From positions 128,496,099 through 128,560,098 of the forward strand of contig OX465580.1 of assembly GCA_950022655.1 (NCBI GenBank): DNA of 64,000 bases, given 5' to 3'. The first letter of the stretch is position 1. Each line of letters opens with the position of its first letter. Below the pieces are notes generated by a model that did not search any database, had not been told where the DNA came from, and saw only the letters and a program-made list of their open reading frames with translations. The DNA comes from Alentia gelatinosa. Taxonomy: Eukaryota; Annelida; Polychaeta; Phyllodocida; Polynoidae. The position numbers were made by a program, and so were the translations under genes. Positions 1-9,110 of this stretch are shown here, one piece after another.

Positions 1-272
1 GGCATAATCGCCGGGAAACCGCAGTCGCACAGCGGGTGGGAGGGCATAGTCGGCGACTATGTTCCCATATATTTCAAACATGTTTGAAATTGAATCGCAA
101 GAGACTGGTACTCTTTTAAGAGAGAATCAAGTCGCCGACTCAAGCCCGAACAACTGGGGGTAGGGCAATAGTCACCAACGATTTTGCCATTTTGTGTTCC
201 CACTTGGCGATTCATGAAATTCCTAGAAATTCTGGCTGATAGTCAGCGACGGGTGCCCTATGAATATCCCTT
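1..272. repeat. AGTCGGCGAC-word repeat, left part outside window
   Basis: The segment carries the motif AGTCGGCGACTAT (48-60) and its complement GTCGCCGACT (about 130-139), with looser copies near 170 and 240. This is the same build as other elements in the window, in which one CG-containing word recurs in both orientations. The left end lies outside the window, so no terminal repeat can be checked. Confidence 0.4.
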
Positions 273-290
273 AGTGGGAACCGGGCTTTA

Positions 291-380
291 GCCATTAAGT
301 ATTGGGTACAATACCTTCACGGCCGTGGAGTATGAGTTCCTAACGTTAAATGATACGAAAAAATACTGGGGTGAGATAAA
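291..380 (+). repeat. Twin-hairpin element, right-module fragment
   Basis: Shows the second-module signature: GAGTATTGGGTAC-like sequence, a small hairpin with the tip CACGGCCGTGG, then CTAACGTTAA and the terminal GGGGTGAGATAAA (368-380). The first, long hairpin is absent, so this is a 5'-truncated copy closest to the copies at 18352 and 26668. Confidence 0.65.
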
Positions 381-1067
381 TATCACACACTATACAGTTT
401 ATTGGACAACACCAAATAAAATGGAAACGAAGAAAACCGCCTAAAAGCCAGAGAGATGGCGCCAGGCCACAGAGAAGCCGGGAATGAGACTCCCGACCCT
501 GACATCCATACGACAAGCGAGAGAATTACTTGCCCACAGTACTTAAGAAAGCATTTGGCCATCACATAGGTCGCCATGGAGAGGAAGATGACGACCACGA
601 TGACGAGAACCCACCAAGGAAACGGCCCATCTGCAAAAGAGGAATTCGATATTTTTTGTTAGAAAAATATGAGGAAAAGAATCCATGTATACAAGAAACG
701 ATCATTTGTAGTAAGCCAATATTTCACGGTCAAGTTTCCAGGAAAGTTTCCGATTTTTTTTTTCTCAAATGAAAAATTCTAGCACTACCAACAAATCTCC
801 AAGAGAATGTGAGGTAGACAGCGAGGATATTGAGGAAGAAATATAAAATAAAGTTTCCAGGAAAGACTGACGTTTTGATAATGCACATATAACGGGCAAG
901 TATTGCCATAGCGACTAAGACCCATGCAGATCATGCTAAAGCTGGAGACACACCAAGCGAGTAATGCAGCGATTTCCAGAATCGCCAACACAAAATGGAT
1001 TATATGTGAGCTTTTATTTCATATTTAACCTGATTATTGCTTCAGAGACGCTAGATTATTGGTGGGA
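381..1067. other. No recognised gene
   Basis: Short open frames only (the longest is 80 codons, 530-772, plus strand), none with a recognisable domain. The string AAGTTTCCAGGAAAG occurs twice (about 733 and 847), which hints at an old internal duplication. Confidence 0.5.
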
Positions 1068-1272
1068 GATATTATCCTAAAACTGGATGAGGTTTAATCT
1101 TGGCCACCGTATTCCACGACTGGAGTTTGGCAAAGTGACTTCATGATTTTGGAATATTACGTGATAACAATGCTGTATGCCACTAGTGGCATATAAAAAT
1201 CTGTATGCCAGTCAGCGTGGCATACGGAAACCCAATGTTAAGCCTATGGGATTTTATATCAGGGGTAGGATA
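1068..1272 (+). repeat. Twin-hairpin element, subfamily TH-2, half-hairpin deletion
   Basis: Closely matches the complete copy at 27790-28098: left arm AACTGGATGAGGTTTAATC, the second hairpin (GTATGCCAGTCAGCGTGGCATAC) and the end GGGGTAGGATAA. The right arm of the long hairpin is missing. The sequence passes from CTTCATGA, which in the full copy sits directly before the hairpin tip, straight to ATTTTGGAATATTA. The deletion therefore starts at the hairpin apex. Confidence 0.8.
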
Positions 1273-1364
1273 ATACTCTGATTCGGGAGGTCGCTGTCGT
1301 CACTCTCTTGGTGTGTCCCAGCATGACTAGCTGACTATAGAGTGAAAGGGTTAACCCACGCGCT

Positions 1365-1497
1365 GCGCTGTGATATCCGGAGGCTTTCACAGGCATAGTA
1401 CATTTCAATCTAAATTTGCACAGCGCTGTGAGAAGCGCATAGATATATATATATATAGAAGCGCTGTGATATCCGGAGGCTTTCACAGGCATAGTAC
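1365..1497 (+). repeat. 37-bp direct repeat, 96 bp apart
   Basis: GCGCTGTGATATCCGGAGGC and the following 17 bases occur at 1365-1401 and again at 1461-1497, without a visible mismatch. The spacer holds a short (AT)n tract. It looks like a recent local duplication. Confidence 0.85.
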
Positions 1498-1684
1498 GCT
1501 ATGACGCCTTAAATAGATTTCTGTAATTGGTACTTTTTAATGGAATAATTCGAGAATCTTTATAATTTCTTCGCATTATTAAGGGGTTGTGGTACAATTC
1601 CACACTAGTGATAACAAAATAAGACTAAAAGTAGCTGCAAAATGACATTTTATTGGGTATAGTTTCAAAAGCGCCGGAGTAATT

Positions 1685-1985
1685 ATATAGAACTGCATCG
1701 AGGATTGTATAAATAGACAATACTCCACGAGTTTGAATGTGCCTGAATTGTCATCGAGGCGAAACGGAGTGACGATTATGGCACATCTAAATGAGTGGAA
1801 TATTGTCTACTTTACGATTCTGGTTCTGGGTACTGGATTTATCTCACCCCTTTCTATGACATTAGATAGCATCAAAATATCAGAATAGTTTGAATATACC
1901 TAGCAAATCCATATAACGTCATCTCACATTCCTTATGCCACAGCCGTGACGTAGTATTGTCAATTTAAGGGGGTGATGTTGAGTA
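1685..1985 (+). repeat. Twin-hairpin element, subfamily TH-7
   Basis: The long hairpin has arms around GTTTGAATGTGCC and GGCACATCTAAATGAG and the tip GAGGCGAAAC (1757-1766). It is followed by TTTATCTCACCCC, then a second hairpin TATGCCACAGCCGTGACGTA. Same subfamily and orientation as 62530-62825. The right end has GGGGGTGATG where other copies have GGGGTGAGAT. Confidence 0.8.
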
Positions 1986-2553
1986 TTTTTCCTACTGTTA
2001 TTTCTATGGCTAATCTTGTACCAGGGGACTAAATGACATTAGGGGGGTGTATTTCAGGGTGTGCATTGGTCAGCAGGCAGCACACCCATATAGGGTTAAA
2101 GACAAATGCTGGTAGTCGGGTGATTTCTAAGTTCTATTGGGTTTTGCAAATAACTCAGGATAATATAAGTTCCATATATGAGCAAATAGAAAAGGCAAAA
2201 AAATGGGAGGGCCATCTGAAAATATAGTGCCCAATTATTGGTGCCTATGGAAAAATGCAATATTTTGACTTTGTTGCTAAATGACACTGATGTTCTATTG
2301 CTATCTTCAAATAATTCTGGATTATGATAGTTGGGAATATACATGTACAAATGAGAAATGCTAAAAACATACTATGTCACCATGCTAACTTCTATGGGAA
2401 GGCCATTCGAAGAAGGTAAGTACTAATCTACTGGTGTCTATGGGAAACTGCTACATTTTCGTGAAACCAGATGGTAGCACCAGTGTTAATTGAGTAGAAA
2501 CAGGGGGCACTTCGATACCTACCCGCATTTGTCTTTAAACAAGTGAAGCTTAC
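1986..2553. other. No recognised gene; putative intron of the sushi gene
   Basis: AT-rich sequence with no recognisable domain in any frame. On the minus strand it directly follows the sushi exon donor site, so it is the start of that gene's next intron if the gene is real. No second exon was seen in it. Confidence 0.4.
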
Positions 2554-2736
2554 CTGCAGGCTGGCACTTGGGAGGGCTGGAGCTCCACTGGCCGTTACTC
2601 TCACAGCGCAGGATGGCTTCCCCCTGCAGCACGTAGCCCTGCTCACACATGTACGTCACCGTGTTCGGGTAGGTGAACTCGCTCGAGTCGATGATGTGGC
2701 CATATCGTGGCGTCGCCGGCTCGCCGCAGTGAATAG
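2554..2736 (-). CDS. Sushi (CCP/SCR) domain exon of an unidentified gene
   Basis: A 183-bp internal exon on the minus strand. It is preceded by a pyrimidine-rich tract and an AG acceptor (2737-2738) and followed by a strong GTAAGC donor (2553 downward). Both junctions are phase 1, the symmetric class usual for exons that carry one whole sushi domain. The 61 codons read IHCGEP..., YMCEQGY, AILRCESNGQW and PPKCQ, which gives the four family cysteines in order, the Trp before the last cysteine and the Gly-rich turns. Sushi domains are extracellular disulfide-bonded modules found in complement regulators, selectin-like receptors and cell-adhesion proteins. One exon cannot tell which protein this is. 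No neighbouring exon was found, and the upstream flank is filled by transposon-like repeats. It may belong to a multi-exon gene extending past 2.7 kb or beyond the window, or be an isolated shuffled exon. Confidence 0.85.
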
Positions 2737-2894
2737 CTGTGAAGACAAAAGAGGAACACAAACTCGTTAATAAAGTGTGTCTCAATAGAAGCGAGGACAA
2801 ATGTGTCGGTGGAACCAGGTGATAAGCTGTAAGGACTAGAGACACTTTGATAAGGTTTATAACATCCCCCTGTGAGCAGGTATAAGAAGGACGT

Positions 2895-3462
2895 AATACA
2901 GAAGACATGGTTGAACAGTGGTATGTCGCGTTTCAGAACCAAAAGACATGTCACTGTTAGTGCCACTGTTGTGTCACTGTTAGCGATAGGGTCCACCCTC
3001 CCATATCGCTATACATCGGAAGCAGTCCGGCCGCAACTGTCCGGGTGATTTCACCCACCTTTCTTAGGAATTAAGACATGAAACTTTATCATTAGTTAGG
3101 GGAATATTTAACCGATAATCGTACTAAATAGGAAGAAGATCGGCACTTCCGATTTGCTGATATTCACGTTTTAATTTGAAACAACGAGCTAACCATTATA
3201 TGGCTGTCTTGGCAGAGCCACTGTCCGTATCACACTGTAGCGCTCAATCGATCTGGAACAGCATACAGTGTGACATACTGGGGACGCCACTGCGACACTT
3301 TAACTGTCTCTGGCCGAACAGTGACACCAAGAAGGTGAGCAACAGTGACATGGCTTCTGCAACAGGAGAATACTGGTTGCTGTATTACTGCTGCTGTTGC
3401 CGCCCTTGTTTATGACGCCAGTATGTCACTATCTCTGGACTAGTGAAACGGCTGGTCCCTGT
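2895..3462. mobile_element. AGTGACA-word element, hAT-like group, ends unclear
   Basis: Filled with TGTCACTGTTAG, CAACAGTGACA and similar words in both orientations. An inner block (AAGACATGAAACTTTATCAT and following) resembles the middle of the element at 4617-5264. The right side runs into GACTAGTGAAACGGCTGGTC, a diverged terminal repeat of this family. The left boundary near GTCGCGTTTCAGAAC is uncertain. Confidence 0.55.
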
Positions 3463-3727
3463 TTGACTAGTTTTGTGAGATATCTGTGACACCATACAGA
3501 CATTGGGATTGTCTAGTTTCGTGACAACATAAGTAGCTGCCCTTCGGAAAAGACAGACCTCAAACATATTAATTTGACAAATCTACACATCATGGACCTG
3601 TTTCACTAGTTTCGTACAGAACAAGAACAGACAAAACGAAGTCTAATGTCTAGTCCTTATGAAACGGACACACCATCTAGACGCCATCTAGACATGTCAC
3701 GAGACTAGTCAAACAAGTCCCAGACAT
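3463..3727. mobile_element. ACCTGTTTCACTAG-end element, copy 1
   Basis: Starts CCCTGTTTGACTAGTTTTG and ends GACTAGTCAAACAAGTCCC, imperfect inverted ends. An internal copy of the end, GACCTGTTTCACTAGTTTC, lies near 3597. The same arrangement recurs at 53968-54629, so the inner end copy is a family feature and not a chance nest. Confidence 0.65.
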
Positions 3728-3837
3728 CAATGGTCAAACTGCCTGACCCCATAAGCGAAAGTCAGTATGACATCGACGAATGGCCAAGTTCGAGAACAGT
3801 TACGTCCCCAGCAAGGACGTCCGCTTATCACTACATA

Positions 3838-4015
3838 CAGTAGAACCCCGCGTAAGCGGACACCCTCCGTTCCGGGCCAAAGTGTCCGCTTACGCGAGGT
3901 GACCGCTTACACGGGGTTAAATTAACATTTAATATAGGGAACCGTTCCGACCAAAGGTGTCCGTTAACGCGGGGTGGCCGCTTACGCGGGGTGTCCGTTA
4001 GGCGGGGTTCTACTG
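3838..4015. mobile_element. pogo/Tigger-like MITE with TA duplication
   Basis: A 178-bp element with inverted ends CAGTAGAACCCCGCGTAAGC and its complement, about 26 bp long, flanked by TA on both sides (3836-3837 and 4016-4017). CAGT-type ends with a TA duplication are typical of pogo-type Tc1/mariner elements. The interior repeats the GTCCGCTTACGCGG word. Non-autonomous, no coding capacity. Related copies lie at 34938-34978 and 56054-56149. Confidence 0.85.
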
Positions 4016-4018
4016 TAC

Positions 4019-4557
4019 CTCAAATTGATAAAAAAAAGCCATGTTAATGATATATGAAGCTACAGTCACAGCGGGGCGAACATTATTAATACTGCACCCC
4101 CAGCAGCGGTCAGTATTTGATAGACATTCGCACACAAGTATATAATAAAAAACAATGCGTCTTGGTTGTCACAAAGTAAAGCAGAGTGAGATTACGTAGA
4201 AAACCAAAATGAATTTCCAGTTTCTATGGATCGAGTGCAGTTCGGATTTTAGCACATCCCTATCACTGACTAATTGGTTAATGTTTTTGACACCCTTACC
4301 CATGGAGTAATGTTCACAATACTCCATGGGCGTAAATTTGATACTGCGAGCGGCAATGACGGTGATTTGTCATCGATCACTTGATGAGCATCTCATCTTC
4401 TCATTGGTCGTTGTCAGTTTCATTTGATCATTCAAACACGGGGAATAATTTGGAATTATCAAATTATTCAATTGAAGGGAACAGCCAGACTACTCATATA
4501 ACTCGATTTTTGGTTTACCATTGTTGGTGCCACTGTTGGTGCCACTGTTGGCGTCTT
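4019..4557. other. No recognised gene; one short hairpin
   Basis: Holds a 10-bp perfect inverted repeat (CCCATGGAGT at 4299-4308, ACTCCATGGG at 4321-4330) that recalls the small second hairpin of twin-hairpin elements but lacks their conserved ends. Nothing else is recognised. Confidence 0.45.
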
Positions 4558-4605
4558 GCCTCTCGCTATAAGCCATGGACTAGTGAAACAGCACCCAGAG
4601 CTACA
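4558..4605. mobile_element. Fragment of AGTGACA/ACTAGTGAAACAG element end
   Basis: GGACTAGTGAAACAGCACCC matches the right end of the ACCTGTTTCACTAG family, cut short next to the following hAT-like element. Confidence 0.45.
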
Positions 4606-4616
4606 CAAAGTTAGCT

Positions 4617-5264
4617 CAGGGGCCCGTTTCAATAGTCTGTAGGACGTCCGTTATTGGGTATAGTGACACGATAGCGACAGGTTGCGTTGCAGTAGTTTAG
4701 TGACAAGCCATTCCGGGAGTCCATGTTACAGACAGGCGCTAATAGTGGCTTGTACCATTTCAGAAGTGGGTGTCCAGTCACTAAAAGGGTCACTGTAGTG
4801 TCTTAAATAGCGAGAGGGTATACCCTCTCGCTTTTGATGTCACAAACACATAACTTTACTTACCATCGGAATAAAGCTATGAAACTTTGACCCGAGTTAG
4901 GGACAAATATAACTTATAAACATATGAAGGATATTGGCCCATGCAATCCAACGATATTCGCATTTGAATTTTGTCATAGGAAATGCTGTTCTGGTGTCCA
5001 GTGAAGAATTACTCAAGCGCGGTCGCTAATTTATGCGGTGACCTTCACCTTGACACCACTTGTTCCGGATAGCACTAACACCATCCATTGTAAGGCCCAG
5101 GGAGTAATGTCACTATGTCACCAACAGTGAACTGACACACCACCCCAATAGTGACATGCCTTTTGAAACGAGAATTAAATTTTGTCACTATTCCTGTCAC
5201 TATTGCTGTCACTAGTCATGTCACTAAGTGGTTTAGTGACCGATTCTATTGAAACAGGTCCCTG
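4617..5264. mobile_element. hAT-like non-autonomous element, AGTGACA words
   Basis: Ends are CAGGGGCCCGTTTCAATAG (from 4617) and CTATTGAAACAGGTCCCTG (to 5264), a good inverted pair that starts with CAGGG as many hAT elements do. The interior is dense in AGTGACA/TGTCACT on both strands, with a short palindrome GCGAGAGGGTATACCCTCTCGC near 4808. An expected 8-bp target duplication is not evident (AGTTAGCT against GTCAGGTT), so the superfamily call is tentative. No transposase frame remains. Confidence 0.65.
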
Positions 5265-5600
5265 GTCAGGTTAAATAAGCGGCCAACTTGACCCAGTAGC
5301 GAGACCTGCAGTTTGTTACTCTCCTACCACATCTTATGTACTGCTTGGTGAGTGTTATATATGTCGAAGCTAATTTTCGATTTTCTAATTTCCTTTCCTT
5401 TGTATTTCTTTCAAAGTATAATGAACACAAATCTTGATGTCTTTATCAATTAATTGGCTAGGAAAAGGTATGTCTGCTTTTAGAGCCTACATAGAACAAA
5501 ACTCCTTGGTTTGAGGCGCACACAGAGTGACCCTGTGGGGGATCTAACCCGACCAACCCCTATATCGTAGCTCAGTGCTGACAGGGGTTGGTTACCAACA
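5265..5600 (+). repeat. Dispersed repeat Q, copy 1
   Basis: About 335 bp, matched in reverse orientation at 33989-34323. Shared landmarks are GGTTAAATAAGCGGCCA, GACCCAGTAGCG, GGTTTGAGGCGCAC and ACCAACCCCTATATCGTAG. This copy carries extra bases (CTCAGTGCTGAC, around 5571) inside the final palindrome ACCCCTATATCGTAG...GGGGTTGG. No coding capacity. Confidence 0.8.
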
Positions 5601-6697
5601 CTAAGACACAGGTGCGGGCCAATCTAGTCAGAGAGGAATTTCTGACTTAATGCCTCCGTCGTTAGGTGGCGGGCATGTTGACCGCTACGTGGCGCCACCC
5701 GTCATACGCCGCCCTCATTACAGCCACTCACCGCTAGGGTGAGCTGTGCATGGGAATGGTCACGTGGTCATCAGCGTGAGGCTGGGGGAACTATTACCCT
5801 TATGAAGCTGCATCCCGCGTCCCTCATTCACATGGAGACGGGTGCCCGAGGGAGACCCATCATCGCAGTGTTTTTACCTGTGTCCAGGCAACCCTCCACA
5901 AAACACGGTCTCTTCTGCCTTGTAAGATGTTGATGTGATGTTTAGCAGTGTTTTATGACTAAACTTGTGCTGTTGTATGTTGTTATAGTCTTCGTATAGG
6001 CCCTATTGAGGTATCCCGTAATTCAGTCTGTTAGCAAGTTCCGGTGTTCGCTGGTTGCCAACGTTGAATGGTGATGGACTCTTGAACCGTAACCCACAAT
6101 TATCCAGTTTAACGGTTTTTATAATTATTCAAATTGGAAATCCGATGTCAGAAATCGAAATTTCAGCTATTTCTACAAATTAATCCGAAATTATATTTAG
6201 GTTCTCCAAATATAAATGGGGAAACTATAGTTCATATGGTCGTGGTCTGCCCAGTCAGTCGCGAGCGGAACTTGTATTTACCCTGGGCGATAATAGGGAG
6301 TTTAGTAACCTCTGGAGGGCGTATGTACGTGTATTATTGTCCATCCATGATTCAGTCTATCTTGTCGGGTTCTCCTCCATAACTTGTGATTTTCTATGAA
6401 ATACAGATTTGAGATTTCTGAAGTTATACGTACTGACAAGAAAGGAACATTTATTAAAAGAGAGGAGGGCTCTATTTCACTAGTTTATGCCAACGACTTT
6501 ATCTATACTCGTTGTTTACACATACAAAAAGTCAATAAGTGGTATTCTTGTTTTGAAGGTCTTCTAAGTGCACGCCTCATGTTCCTGACCTTGTACATTG
6601 TCTAAGAAATAAAAGCTGCTATAATAACCCCCCCCCTCCCAAAAAAAAAAAAAAAACACCACCAAAAAAAACACACCACACGATCTCTACTCCTCCA
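5601..6697. other. No recognised gene; poly-C/poly-A tract near 6630
   Basis: No domain is recognisable in open frames at 5739-5933, 6134-6382 or 6396-6605. A C-run followed by an A-run lies at about 6629-6656. A GC-richer patch at 5640-5800 is unexplained. Confidence 0.45.
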
Positions 6698-7420
6698 CCT
6701 GAGTCAGCCCTGTCTCAGTGCACAAGGGTATCGTTAGGCGCGGAGCTCAACCTGGCCACAGAATGAACCTCAGTAACTATAAGCGATTTTCCACTGGCTG
6801 ACAAAAACGGCACCGATTAGTTGATTTCTACTAAAAGTGGGTCGGTGGTGGCCAATGACTGCACATCGGGATGTCAAAATCGGTGAGGGTACAGTGTATG
6901 CATTGTTTCTATCACACTTTGCATCGATATCGATTGAATAGTCCTTTAAACTCTCGGTGGTGACCTTATTGCATAATGTATGCACAATTAAAGGGTTGGC
7001 ACTTCTCTGCATGTCTTTTTCCATTCACCGAATTGGCGTTGGTGGTTCCCGACTGCAGATCAGTGGCGAATAGTCGGCCAGCGGCTTTATGTGGGGAGCC
7101 CTATTTTAGCAAGGACATCCTCTCCCTCTCATTCATTGTGTAATATTATGTGCCAAGCGCCTCTGAATTTTGTCAATATAATCTTTTTAAACGTGTTGAA
7201 TATTTAAGTAGTCCGGTCCACTGGTGTCAGCCTGTCTCAGCACACAAAGGTATTGTAAGGGTTTGGGCTCACCCTATCCACAGAATATACCTTAGCAACT
7301 ATGCGGGGAGCCCTATCTTAGCAAGCACACCATCTCCCTCTCTTTCAATGTGTAATATTATGTGCCAAGCACCACTGTAATTTGTCAATATAATCTTGTT
7401 AAACATATTGTAAATCCTAG
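6698..7420 (+). repeat. Local direct repeat, 209-bp unit, split by an insertion
   Basis: The block GGGGAGCCCTATYTTAGCAA occurs at 7092 and 7301, with CTGTCTCAGYRCACAARGG at about 6710 and 7233. The unit is about 209 bp. The first unit is interrupted by the element at 6781-7087, while the second reads straight through the same point (AGCAACTATGCGGGG at 7286-7300) and so serves as an empty site. Confidence 0.8.
6781..7087. mobile_element. TTTTCCACTGGC-end element with TAT duplication
   Basis: A 307-bp insertion with ends AAGCGATTTTCCACTGGC and GGCCAGCGGCTT, flanked by TAT at 6778-6780 and 7088-7090. The uninterrupted host copy near 7290 confirms the boundaries. The interior has several ACCGATT/AATCGGT words. 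Related copies lie at 28110-28400, 34740-34930 and 48301-49033. No transposase; superfamily not assigned. Confidence 0.85.
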
Positions 7421-7487
7421 ATTTCTAAGGCCTAGACTAGCTGGGTGTATACCTCAAAGAGAAGGGAGTAGGAGCCCAAACACAGAT

Positions 7488-7860
7488 GTCCTATGTACTG
7501 CTATAAGTCAAGGACTTAATTTAATGACAGTTTCATCCAGCTTGTACAGGCAGCAGGTGGAATCTTGGTGCAGGGTAAGCTTGTAAGGTCTGTGCTAGGA
7601 TTGGCTGTTGATGCAACAGCCAATGAGGATTGACCAGTCTCTTTCCTGTCTGTCTAACATGCCAGGAGGGCTGCTCATGTCACTGATAACTCAGGTGTCA
7701 GCACACCCTGTCCCCATGTAGCCAGATAAGGAACTAGATAATGAGATAGTGAGTGATAATGAGGGTAAACATGCAATTCACTACATGGCTGGCGTATGGA
7801 GAACATCAACACAGCCAGGAGCTGCTACATAAATGGCGACTGTCTTAATAATGCAGTCTT
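7488..7860 (+). repeat. Dispersed repeat J, copy 1
   Basis: Matches 60935-61325 in reverse orientation over most of its length. Landmarks are TGCCAGGAGGGCTGCTCATG, AACTCAGGTGTCAG, GAGTGATAATGAGGGTAAA and TTCACTACATGGCTG. It has an internal palindrome ATTGGCTGTTGATGCAACAGCCAAT. No domain is recognised. A worn LTR or SINE are both possible. Confidence 0.8.
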
Positions 7861-8465
7861 TTTGGTACTAATTAATTTATTTTGTAAGAAGGCTGATCTT
7901 GCTGTCAATTTAGACCATGAAATGTAACACACTGTGACTTAACATTGTAGCTTCTTACCTACTGCAGTTGGAAAGAGTCCCGGTAGAGGGAGTCGTTTTT
8001 AACTACTGAAGGGGAAAACAAATTTTGAATAATTTATGAAGATGTTGGTTTTGTAGATCGGTGTGATATGAAGTTTCTAAAGCTGTTCATTTAGAATGGT
8101 GAAATCTTTTTGGGACTTTAACGCGCAGTCGACAGGGCTGGCCTTTGATTTCCCAGTTAGGAGCACTGGGTTTCTGGGCTATAGGACCCTTAGTGTGTCT
8201 TAACACGTCAATAGATGTTTAGCCCATCCCTGCTGACACCCTGCCCCCAGAAACGTCACCCCCATTGTGGATGATTGGGTGGGCCTTGGTTTGGTCAAGC
8301 TCTGCCTGGAAGGCGGCTTGAGTATGCTTCTTGTGATATATGCATTAAGAATATCACAGGGTGCTTCCTAACAGGTCCTCGCTCGAGATAGAGGTTAAGG
8401 CCTAACTGTTTTGACTGCCACCCCCAGTGTTTGAACCATCCCCTGTCTTCGTTTGGACTGACCCC
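7861..8465. other. No recognised gene
   Basis: No recognisable domain, repeat end or RNA gene was seen here. Confidence 0.4.
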
Positions 8466-8540
8466 CTGATAGGGTATATAAGGAGGCAGATTTGGACTCA
8501 CAGCTCACTTGGAACCCAGACACCATGGCGTCAACATCTC
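8466..8540 (+). promoter_or_regulatory. Possible TATA promoter
   Basis: GTATATAAGG (8473-8482) is a good TATA box. About 25-30 bp downstream is CTCACAGCTCACTT, a plausible start region, followed by ACACCATGGCG (start codon 8525) in a good animal start context. The open frame from that ATG is only 18 codons. A GTGAGT donor-like site lies near 8752, so a spliced first exon is possible. It could equally be the promoter of an unrecognised retroelement. Confidence 0.3.
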
Positions 8541-8790
8541 CAGGCTACTCAGCATTACCACAACTGCAGTGTCAGGCTTGAAATACCATAGGACACTAGG
8601 CTACAGAGGCCTTTACTGAGGATTAGGCTTCTCCATAAGCTACTATCACCCCAGCACTGGAGGAAAGGACACTGATGACTGCTACCACTACTTTGGATCA
8701 TCTATATCCACAAGTCAATGAGACATTGAACAATAACTGAAAGTGATAGACTGTGAGTACTGCTTTGACCAAGAGGACCTTTATCATATG

Positions 8791-9110
8791 TACACTACAT
8801 AAGTGAATGTGATTTCGTATTTTAATGAGAATTGTTATGTAACTGTATACTGTATTATAATATATGTTATTAATACATATCTGTGTATAGTTATTTGTCT
8901 TCTTCATTTAATATAGAACATATTCTGAATTATCTTTTCTTGTCACTGGGTACACTACACAAGTGAATGTGATTTCATATTTTGACGTGAATTGTTATGT
9001 AACTGTATACTGTATTATAATATATGTTATTAAGACATATCTGTGTATAGTTATTTGTCTTCTTCATTTAATATAGAACATATTCTGAATTCTCTTTTCT
9101 TGTCACTGGG
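8791..9110 (+). repeat. 160-bp tandem duplication
   Basis: Unit 8791-8950 is followed at once by 8951-9110, differing at only a few positions (for example TACACTACAT against TACACTACAC, and CGTATTTTAATG against CATATTTTGACG). The unit is AT-rich and non-coding. Confidence 0.9.
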
